The notes under the pieces were generated by a model. That model saw only the letters and a program-made list of their open reading frames with translations, was not told where the DNA came from and searched no databases. The position numbers and the translations under genes were made by a program. Of a stretch of DNA of 64,000 nucleotides, positions 1 to 6,996 are shown one piece after another; positions within the stretch are counted from its first letter, which is position 1, and the number at the start of each line of letters is the position of its first letter. The stretch covers positions 558,001-622,000 of the forward strand of contig NZ_CP085336.1 of NCBI RefSeq assembly GCF_020618475.1. Direction: 5' to 3'. This DNA is from Haladaptatus halobius (GTDB lineage: Archaea; Halobacteriota; Halobacteria; Halobacteriales; Haladaptataceae).

Positions 1-57
1 GACCAGTGGACGCAGGTCGTCGTCCAAATCCTCAATGTTGGTGTCGGAGACATTCAT
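1..57 (-). CDS. Start of a gene cut by the window edge, possibly the mutase chaperone GTPase MeaB
   Basis: An ATG at 57-55 opens a frame that stays open to base 1 (19 codons, acidic, beginning MNVSDTNIEDLDDD). It lies 25 bases after the stop of the mutase small subunit on the same strand, so it is probably in the same operon. In many B12 acyl-CoA mutase operons this place is held by the G-protein chaperone MeaB/ArgK, which protects and reloads the cofactor. That identity is inferred only from position; the GTPase motifs would lie outside the window. Confidence 0.4.
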   Translation of the reverse strand, partial: MNVSDTNIEDLDDDLRPLV

Positions 58-82
58 GGATATCGTCGAAGTATCCAGATGG

Positions 83-502
83 TCACGTCGATACCTCTCG
101 ATCGATGTATTCGACGATCTCATTGATGTCAGTATCTGGGCCGAATACCTTGTCCACACCCTCATTGAGGAGAGCTTGTTTATCATCGTCGGGGATGGTA
201 CCACCAACGAGCATTAGAACCTCCGTCATTCCCTCTTCTTCCAAGAGGCGGAGAATCTTTGGGACGAGTGTATCGTGTGCTCCACTCAAGATGCTCAAGC
301 CCAAGACATCGACGTCCTCCTGAATAGCGGTCTGGACAATTGCCTCGGGCGACTGACGAAGACCAGAGTAAATGACCTCAAAACCTGCATCTCGACATGC
401 GCGTGCAACGACTTTAGCGCCTCTGTCGTGACCATCAAGACCTGGCTTCCCAATTAGTACTCGAACTGTGCGTTCCGTTTCATTTGTTTCTGATGTTGCC
501 AT
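83..502 (-). CDS. B12-binding small subunit of an acyl-CoA mutase
   Basis: Cobalamin-binding subunit (139 aa) of a heteromeric adenosylcobalamin-dependent acyl-CoA mutase. It holds the DxHxxG motif (Asp23, His25, Gly28), whose histidine ligates cobalt, then the SxL segment (SILSG) and a GG segment (VGGTIP) typical of the B12 Rossmann domain. The ATG at 502 was chosen because it gives the usual short lead into RVLIGKPG; upstream in-frame codons lie inside the large subunit gene. Its start overlaps no codon of the upstream gene, whose stop is at 506-504, so the two are tightly coupled. Family level annotation is methylmalonyl-CoA mutase C-terminal domain; see the large subunit for the likely real substrate. 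Confidence 0.93.
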   Translation of the reverse strand: MATSETNETERTVRVLIGKPGLDGHDRGAKVVARACRDAGFEVIYSGLRQSPEAIVQTAIQEDVDVLGLSILSGAHDTLVPKILRLLEEEGMTEVLMLVGGTIPDDDKQALLNEGVDKVFGPDTDINEIVEYIDREVST

Positions 503-503
503 T

Positions 504-2291
504 TTAGAACACTCCTGGATCCTCGTAGGTACCGTACTTCTTGCGTAGCACACCCATCATTTCGCCCTCCGTGGCATACGCCTTTGCGGCATCCACGAGA
601 TAGGGCATGATGTTTTCACCGGTCTCGACAGCCTCGCTGAGAGCGGCGATTCGTTCCTCAACAAGCGAATCATCACGGTTCTCTTTGACCCGCTTGAGAC
701 GCTCTTTCTGGCGCTCTTCTGTCTCTGGATTAGCCTGAAATAGCTCAATTTCTGTATCCTCGCCTCCTTCAGTGTGGCAGTTTACGCCGACCTTTTTCAG
801 ATCACCTTCCGCTTTACGCTTTTCCCACTGATAGGAGGAATCTACGATTTCCTGTTCGAAGTACCCGTTCTCTATTCCTCGCAACATACCCTCTTTCATG
901 CTTCCGTCGCCAATCTCCTCAATCTCGGCGAGGTATTCAAGGACTCGCTCTTCAAGCTCAACCGTGGACGCCTCGATATAGTAGCTGCCACCCAGAGGAT
1001 CGATGGTGTCGGTGACACCAGACTCGTGGGCGATAACTTGTTGCGTTCGAAGCGCGATACGCATCGCATCCTCACTAGGGATCGACAGCGCTTCATCGTA
1101 TCCGTTTGTATGTAGCGACTGACAGCCACCGAGTACTGCTGCAAGTGCTTGAATAGTTGTACGGACGATATTGACCATCGGCTGTTTTGCAGTCAGGCTT
1201 TCGCCAGCAGTCTGGACGTGATACCGCATACGGCGAGCAGCATCGGTATCTGCCCCGTAGCGTTGCTTCATAACGCGTGCCCAAATGCGACGAACCGTCC
1301 GAAACTTCGCAATTTCCTCGAAGAAGTCTGTCTGGGAGACAAAGAAGAAAGACATCCGAGGGGCAAAGTCGTCAGGATCAAGGCCTTGCTCTATGCCGGC
1401 TTCGACATATCCCATGCCCGCGGCGAGAGTGAACGCTGCCTCCTGTGCAGCAGTCCCTCCGGCTTCCCGGGTATGATAGCCGCTCACGTTTGCCCAGTAC
1501 CAGTTCGGTACTTCCTCGGTGCAATATTCGATAACGTCTTCGACTAACTTGATGTTCGGTCTTGGTGGTAGTGCATAGGTTTTCTGAGCAATAAATTCTT
1601 TAAAGATAGAATTCTGGATTGTCCCCCGAAGCTTGTCACGATCAACACTGCGGTTGTCTGCTAATGCCACGTAGAACGCGAGCAGAATCGGTGCGGGTGA
1701 ATTGATCGTCATACTTGTCGATACCTCTTCAAGGGGAATGTCCTCGAAGAGATCTTCGAAGTCCGCCAATGTGTCGATAGCAACTCCAATACGACCAACC
1801 TCACCCTCTGAATGGTCGTCATCAGAATCATAACCAGTCAACGTTGGATGGTCGAAATCGGTGGATAGACCTGTCTGTCCTTGCTCAAGCAAGTACTCAT
1901 ACCGTTGATTTGTCTCATTTGCAGTTTCGAAACCCGCTATCTGCCGGTGTGTCCAGTGGCGCCCACGGTACATCGTAGGATAGGGACCACGCGTAAATGG
2001 TGGCTCTCCAGGGAATCCGAGGTCGTTCTCATAGTCGAGACCCTCGATGTCCTCCGGTGAGTAGAGTCGCTTACGCTCGTATCCCGACAGCGTCTCGAAC
2101 GTTTCCTTCTGCTCAGGATGATCTTCAAGCCACTCCGCAAGGGTTTCTTCCTCCCAGTTCTCGAGTGCAGCGAGGAGTTCGCGAAATCGCTCCTCGTCGA
2201 ACATCGATTCTTGTCTGTGTTCGTCTGGATCGTACATCCCTGTTGGTTCATCGGCAATATGGTCGTCTTTGTTGTGTGATTCTGAATTCAT
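504..2291 (-). CDS. Acyl-CoA mutase large subunit, 2-hydroxyisobutyryl-CoA mutase type
   Basis: Catalytic TIM-barrel subunit (595 aa) of a B12-dependent acyl-CoA mutase; the separate small subunit follows. The family core is clear (RGPYPTMY at 101-108, GYDSD at 154-158, SGYH at 270-273, IDPLGGSYY). In methylmalonyl-CoA mutase the substrate carboxylate is held by Tyr89 and Arg207 (P. shermanii numbering). Here the matching residues are Ile118 (in THRQIAGF) and Gln236 (in EFIAQKTY), and Asp145 stands where that enzyme has Ala116 (in GLSTDFD). Ile, Asp and Gln are the reported marks of 2-hydroxyisobutyryl-CoA mutase, which forms 3-hydroxybutyryl-CoA. The catalytic histidine is kept (His273). Automatic annotation will say methylmalonyl-CoA mutase; methylmalonyl-CoA is an unlikely substrate. 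The gene starts 24 bases after the ligase gene. Confidence 0.93.
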   Translation of the reverse strand: MNSESHNKDDHIADEPTGMYDPDEHRQESMFDEERFRELLAALENWEEETLAEWLEDHPEQKETFETLSGYERKRLYSPEDIEGLDYENDLGFPGEPPFTRGPYPTMYRGRHWTHRQIAGFETANETNQRYEYLLEQGQTGLSTDFDHPTLTGYDSDDDHSEGEVGRIGVAIDTLADFEDLFEDIPLEEVSTSMTINSPAPILLAFYVALADNRSVDRDKLRGTIQNSIFKEFIAQKTYALPPRPNIKLVEDVIEYCTEEVPNWYWANVSGYHTREAGGTAAQEAAFTLAAGMGYVEAGIEQGLDPDDFAPRMSFFFVSQTDFFEEIAKFRTVRRIWARVMKQRYGADTDAARRMRYHVQTAGESLTAKQPMVNIVRTTIQALAAVLGGCQSLHTNGYDEALSIPSEDAMRIALRTQQVIAHESGVTDTIDPLGGSYYIEASTVELEERVLEYLAEIEEIGDGSMKEGMLRGIENGYFEQEIVDSSYQWEKRKAEGDLKKVGVNCHTEGGEDTEIELFQANPETEERQKERLKRVKENRDDSLVEERIAALSEAVETGENIMPYLVDAAKAYATEGEMMGVLRKKYGTYEDPGVF

Positions 2292-2315
2292 TTGATGGTC
2301 TCCGTTTTTTGTTTA

Positions 2316-3713
2316 TTATATATCAACGGCCAAGTCGCGTTTATCTTTTACCCTATCAGCCTTGAATTGTGTTCGGTCTAATTCGCCCTGTGGGACAATG
2401 GTTACATTTGGTGTAACCCCGACTTCCGACTTAATCGCCGTTCGCACAACGTCATGGAACTCGTCAACGCTCGTCACAGTGTTGTCTGCAATCTCAACGA
2501 CAAGTTGAAGCGAGTCGAGCGCACCTTCTTTTTCTACGACGATACGGAACTCGTCGCCAAAATCGTCGAGTGCGTGTAGCTGATCTTCGATTTCAGATGG
2601 GAAGATGTTCTTTCCACGAACCACAAGCATGTCATCTACACGCCCGTATACGCCTTTCGGGAGAGTTGGGTAGGTTCGTCCGCAGTCACAGCCCGTCTCG
2701 TCGTGCCGTTCCCACATCGTGATATCGCCGCTCCAATATCGGATCATCGGCTGGGAGGTTCTTTCGAGGTGAGTGTAGGTCGGTACGCCCTCCTCTCCGT
2801 ACTCCAGATGAGCCTCGGTACTTGGGTCAAGAAGCTCTGTGTAGACGATATCGTTCCACACGTGCATCCCGTTATCGAGATGTTGACAACCGGAGTTCGA
2901 CATCCAAGGCGTCATCTCAGCCATACTACCCTGATCAATGACCTCACAGTCAAACATCGTTTCGATTTCTTGTCGAGTTGATGGGATACTCGCTCCGGGT
3001 TCACCGGAGAAAAACATCACCTTGAAGCTGAAGTCCTCTGCAGGAATATAGCCATTCTCCTTCGCCGTCTCCCCCAAATACAGCGCATACGAGGGGGTTC
3101 CGTACAACGCGTCCGGTTGCAGGTTAGAAATCCATTCGACAGCCTGTTGTGTCTGCCCTTCCATCCCGGCACCGAATGGGAACGTCGTACAGCCAATGTG
3201 GTCGACACCGGCGAGTGCCCCCCAAGAACCGAGATACTGAATGAATGGGCTCGTGATAATAATCCGGTCGTCTGGCCGAATTCCAACACTCCACAGGATC
3301 TGTGCATGCCACTCGCCGATTCGATTCCAGTCTTCCTCGCCAATTCCGAATACCTTTGGTTGGCCAGTTGTCCCTGACGTCCCGTAAACGCGGGCGATGT
3401 CCTCTTCGTCGATACAAAGGAAGCGACCGAAGGGTGGATGCTTTTTCTGTTCCTGCTTGATATCCTCGCTCCGCAAAATCGGCAACTGCTCGAATTCCTC
3501 GAAGGACGTGATATCTCGCGGGTTAATGTCTACATCAGCGTAAAATTCACGATAGAATTCGCTGTTGTCATACGCATAGCGAACCTGTTCGTTTATCTTC
3601 TCGAGGATGTCTTCACGTCGTTCAGCAGGTGAGCGGGTCTCTTGATGTGCGTCCCAGTACTCCGAACTCGGATCTGGACGATAGTCTGACTTAGGCGTAC
3701 TTGGCCAACTCAT
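2316..3713 (-). CDS. PaaK-like AMP-forming acyl-CoA ligase
   Basis: Member of the adenylate-forming (ANL) superfamily, phenylacetate-CoA ligase branch (465 aa, normal length for that branch). The ATP-binding loop YGTSGTTGQP is at about 110-119, the second half has GRVDDMLVVRGKNIFPSEIE, and a catalytic-type lysine sits in RTQFKADRV near the C terminus. It would convert a carboxylic acid, ATP and CoA to the acyl-CoA, AMP and pyrophosphate. It is the first gene of the mutase transcription unit, with a TATA-like box about 32 bases before its ATG, so its product is probably the substrate for the mutase and for the neighbouring TPP enzyme. 2-Hydroxyisobutyryl-CoA ligase is known from bacterial mutase operons; phenylacetate remains possible. 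Confidence 0.88.
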   Translation of the reverse strand: MSWPSTPKSDYRPDPSSEYWDAHQETRSPAERREDILEKINEQVRYAYDNSEFYREFYADVDINPRDITSFEEFEQLPILRSEDIKQEQKKHPPFGRFLCIDEEDIARVYGTSGTTGQPKVFGIGEEDWNRIGEWHAQILWSVGIRPDDRIIITSPFIQYLGSWGALAGVDHIGCTTFPFGAGMEGQTQQAVEWISNLQPDALYGTPSYALYLGETAKENGYIPAEDFSFKVMFFSGEPGASIPSTRQEIETMFDCEVIDQGSMAEMTPWMSNSGCQHLDNGMHVWNDIVYTELLDPSTEAHLEYGEEGVPTYTHLERTSQPMIRYWSGDITMWERHDETGCDCGRTYPTLPKGVYGRVDDMLVVRGKNIFPSEIEDQLHALDDFGDEFRIVVEKEGALDSLQLVVEIADNTVTSVDEFHDVVRTAIKSEVGVTPNVTIVPQGELDRTQFKADRVKDKRDLAVDI

Positions 3714-3740
3714 CCTAAATGGTAATTTTGTTTGTGGGTA

Positions 3741-3750
3741 TTATAAATTT
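3741..3750 (-). promoter_or_regulatory. TATA-like box of the ligase-mutase operon
   Basis: The minus strand reads AAATTTATAA, centred about 32 bases before the ATG at 3713. This is the usual spacing for a leaderless or nearly leaderless haloarchaeal transcript and supports that start codon. Confidence 0.5.
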
Positions 3751-3816
3751 GGGTGGTCAAATACGACCAGCCCCGTGATTCGACCTCCTCACTTAACGTC
3801 GGTGAGCAGGTCATTT

Positions 3817-5487
3817 TTAGCGAACCTCCTTTTCTTGGCGATCCCACACATCCAGTGGCTGGTAGTCCGGGACGCGGGCTAATCCGTTTGCAGCATCGGG
3901 ACTCACCGCATCGGAGTCGACCGGAACATCGACGATGACAGGCCCTACCGTCTCTACAGCACTTTCGATAACCGAATCTAGTGCTTCTGGATCGGAGACC
4001 GATTTCCCCTCGGCGCCGAGGCCAGTCGCCACTTCGTCGAAAGCTATGTAGTTGAGTTCGCTTCCGATCTCTCGGCCGTAGTTCTCCAGTTGATCATACA
4101 ACTCGATATTCCAGGCAGCGTTGTTCGCCACCACAACTGTGATATTTACTTGCTCTCGTACAGCCGTCTCGATATCTGCCAAATTGAATCCAAGCGAGCC
4201 ATCGCCGGTGAAACAAACGATATCCGTCTCCGGATGAGCAAGAGACGCGCCGATGGCAAACGGGAGACCGACACCAAGACAACCGAGTGGCCCAGGGTCA
4301 AGATATCCACGCGGATTCGTCGTTGGTATCGCTACTCGACCGAATGACAGTGCATCGCCGCCATCGCAAATAACAATCGCATCGTCGTCGATGGCTTGAT
4401 CGATCGCACCACAAACCCTGTATGGGTGGATTGGTGTTTCGTCAGTAGTTTTTTGTTCGGCTAGGCGTGATGCCCGTTTATCGTGTGTCTCTTGTAATCC
4501 TTCGACCCACTCGTGCATGCCAATGGGTTCATCAAGTCGGTCTTGGATTCCCGTCACGGCGGACGACACGGAGCTTTGAATCGGAATATCCGGCGTTCGA
4601 TTCCGTCTCAAGGCACCAGCATCGACATCAACCTGAACAAAGACCGAATCTCCGTATACAGCTGGGCTACCGTATCCGAGCGTAAAGTCAAGGCGTTTGC
4701 CGAGAATCAGATAGAGATCTGCTTGATTCATCGCATCGCCGCGTGCTCCGGGTATACAATAGTCGTTCGTTTCAGGAACGACTCCCTTACTCCCAGCTGT
4801 CGTCAGAACCGGCAATTGAGCTGTCTCAACAAACGAACGAATTTCTTCTGCTGCATCACGACTACCACGCCCTAACACTGCCACTGGTCTGTCAGCCTCT
4901 TGCAGTGCGTGTGTTGCCTCATCGAGAATTCCGGGGGGTGGTGAGATATCGTTTGGCTCTGCCGGTACTGGACGGTTATGAATCCATTCTGTAGTCTCCC
5001 GGAGGACATCAGTTGGGACTTCGATGAGCGCCGGGCCGCCTTCGTCAAGTGCCGCCCCTGTTGCTTCGACGATATACTCTTTCACCCGTCCAGGCTCGAA
5101 AACCGTCCTGTCAGTCACCGTGATGGCTTCAGCCATGTCCCGGTGTGGGAGCTCTTGAAGAGCTCCCCGTTCAAATTGTGGAACAGGAGGATAACCGGTG
5201 ATGATGAGTAACGGGACGCCAGAGGAATGGGCATTCGCGATCCCAGTCATCGCGTTCGTGAATCCTGGTCCAGCGGTTACGAGCGCGATACCGAGTTTCC
5301 CAGTTACTTCTGCCTCTGCGTGTGCAGCATGGACAGCTGAACGCTCGTCGCGGGTATCGATTATCGATACCTCTGTGTCGCCAATTGCGTCCCAAATCGG
5401 TTGGATGTGGCCGCCACAGAGTCCATATACTCTGTTTGTTAGTTCAGCAAGTGTTTCGGCAGCTATCGCTGCGCCTGTCTTTGCCAT
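3817..5487 (-). CDS. TPP-dependent lyase, 2-hydroxyacyl-CoA lyase / acetolactate synthase family
   Basis: Thiamine pyrophosphate enzyme of the three-domain acetolactate-synthase fold (556 aa). The catalytic glutamate that activates TPP is Glu48 (in DTRDERSAVHAA), GPGFTN follows, the middle domain has the GKRLDFTLGYG segment, and the TPP/magnesium motif runs from GDGSLGFN to the NN pair about 28 residues later. The family includes acetolactate synthase, benzoylformate decarboxylase, oxalyl-CoA decarboxylase and 2-hydroxyacyl-CoA lyase. The GPLGCLGVG segment and the neighbouring CoA ligase favour 2-hydroxyacyl-CoA lyase, which would cleave 2-hydroxyisobutyryl-CoA to acetone and formyl-CoA. That substrate is inferred. 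It has its own TATA-like box and lies about 100 bases before the ligase gene. Confidence 0.85.
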   Translation of the reverse strand: MAKTGAAIAAETLAELTNRVYGLCGGHIQPIWDAIGDTEVSIIDTRDERSAVHAAHAEAEVTGKLGIALVTAGPGFTNAMTGIANAHSSGVPLLIITGYPPVPQFERGALQELPHRDMAEAITVTDRTVFEPGRVKEYIVEATGAALDEGGPALIEVPTDVLRETTEWIHNRPVPAEPNDISPPPGILDEATHALQEADRPVAVLGRGSRDAAEEIRSFVETAQLPVLTTAGSKGVVPETNDYCIPGARGDAMNQADLYLILGKRLDFTLGYGSPAVYGDSVFVQVDVDAGALRRNRTPDIPIQSSVSSAVTGIQDRLDEPIGMHEWVEGLQETHDKRASRLAEQKTTDETPIHPYRVCGAIDQAIDDDAIVICDGGDALSFGRVAIPTTNPRGYLDPGPLGCLGVGLPFAIGASLAHPETDIVCFTGDGSLGFNLADIETAVREQVNITVVVANNAAWNIELYDQLENYGREIGSELNYIAFDEVATGLGAEGKSVSDPEALDSVIESAVETVGPVIVDVPVDSDAVSPDAANGLARVPDYQPLDVWDRQEKEVR

Positions 5488-5510
5488 GTACTATCAATGA
5501 CTAACTTTTC

Positions 5511-5523
5511 CCTAATAAATTTT
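5511..5523 (-). promoter_or_regulatory. TATA-like box of the TPP lyase gene
   Basis: The minus strand shows an AATTTATTAGG-type box centred about 30 bases before the ATG at 5487. The remaining 250 bases up to the IclR gene are AT-rich with no open frame. Confidence 0.45.
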
Positions 5524-5775
5524 TGTATCTATTGAATGCTATACCTGCCGTGAATTCTTACCATCTAGTATTTTCTTGATTTGCAATTATTGGAAGCAAT
5601 GAACTTACTTTCAATTGATTATTGGTGTCTGGCTGCTTTTTTCGTAATCGATTATTCGCCTCCTATAATAGACAGACGTCAACGCTGTAATCATACACTG
5701 GTAGCGTTGGACGATTGAAATCAGCCGATTACCCTTTCCATCCTTGAGTACATCTACTGTTATGCGCACCAGTTC

Positions 5776-6546
5776 TTACATCTGTTTAGAACCCTTTAGA
5801 GTGTATTGTATTTCGATTACGTTCGATGATTCCATCAATATATCTGGAATTTCCTTCTCGATCCTTTCATTCCCCATACGATTGGCTGGACCACTAATAG
5901 TTATCGCGCCGTGGACTTCATTACCGACAACAATAGGTACCGAAACAGCTCGAACTCCGTCTACTCGTTCCCCGAAATCTGTTGCGTATCCTCGCTCTCG
6001 GATAATCTGGAGTTCATCCATTAGCGCCTCTCGATCAGTAATCGTCTTATCGGTGATCACGGGGAGACCATGCTCGTCTAAAACTTCCTCAATTCGTTCC
6101 CTATCGAAGTTGGCTAAAATTGCTTTTCCTGGGGCATTAGTCGGCAGTCGCATCTGCCGGCCAGTAGAAACACCAAGGTCAAGAGCGTTTTCACCTTTGG
6201 CGATATAAAGAAGGACACCTAATCCGTTTTCTTCAACCATCAGACTCGCATGCTCGCCAGTTTTGGTCGCAAGGCCGTCGATTTCCGATTTTGAGAGACG
6301 GAAAATAGGCAAATTCTCACGTGCAGTCGTCCCCATATCGAGGAATCGAGTGTTGATTCGGTATTTTTGGTTGTCACGATCGAGGTACCCCAATTCGACA
6401 AGCGTAATTAGATAGTCATAGACTGTACTTTCCGATAGCTTGAGTTGAGCAGCAATATCTGAGAGAGTCGCATCTCTTGTAGAAACAATTACTTCGATAA
6501 TGTCGAATGCTTTTTTGAGGCTTTGTATCTTGATTTGGCCTGCCAT
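5776..6546 (-). CDS. IclR-family transcriptional regulator
   Basis: 256 aa with an N-terminal winged helix-turn-helix (about 8-65, including the recognition segment LKLSESTVYDYLITL) and the C-terminal IclR effector-binding domain with GVRAVSVPI and the ITISGP strand. IclR proteins of haloarchaea usually control catabolic operons and sense a pathway acid. It lies directly upstream of, and on the same strand as, the lyase-ligase-mutase genes, so it is the obvious candidate regulator of that set. It is a clear paralogue of the second IclR protein at 10885-11640, sharing layout and many residues. Confidence 0.93.
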   Translation of the reverse strand: MAGQIKIQSLKKAFDIIEVIVSTRDATLSDIAAQLKLSESTVYDYLITLVELGYLDRDNQKYRINTRFLDMGTTARENLPIFRLSKSEIDGLATKTGEHASLMVEENGLGVLLYIAKGENALDLGVSTGRQMRLPTNAPGKAILANFDRERIEEVLDEHGLPVITDKTITDREALMDELQIIRERGYATDFGERVDGVRAVSVPIVVGNEVHGAITISGPANRMGNERIEKEIPDILMESSNVIEIQYTLKGSKQM

Positions 6547-6996
6547 GTGTACCTATGACACGTCATTCCAGGTCTAAGTATGTTTTGGTAATTCCGGAAG
6601 ACCACATAACTCCCTAGAACAAAATCGTCACACCGCAAGAAGAACATCCTATCAATGACATTCATCTACCCGACATTCTCGAAAATGACCCAGCATTGTA
6701 TTCTTCTGTATCTTATTAAAATTAATTTTTCGACATCCGGTCGAGAGAAACATTACAACAATAGAATTGTAACGGACTCCAACCGTGGTTGTTGTTAGAC
6801 AATACCAATGGTAGAGCTACTTTCGAGCATGCCAAATCAGATTTAGGGAGCCACCATTGAAGGCACAGTCTAGTTTGAAAGACGCATATAAGGTAGGACG
6901 ATTATTATCATGGGATTTGGCTACATAATGCCGTTAAATGGTCCAAGATGGGAAAATGTTGATGTGTGATAACAGTGTGAGAAAATGGGTGCCGGA
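6547..6996. other. AT-rich intergenic region, no gene seen
   Basis: About 450 bases between two minus-strand genes. No open frame with coding character was found on either strand. It must hold the promoter of the IclR gene at its left end; no convincing repeat or hairpin was noticed. Confidence 0.5.

Noticed and set aside
504..2291. Plain methylmalonyl-CoA mutase assignment
   Set aside because: The family is right, but the substrate-site Arg and Tyr are replaced by Gln and Ile, so that specific function is unlikely.
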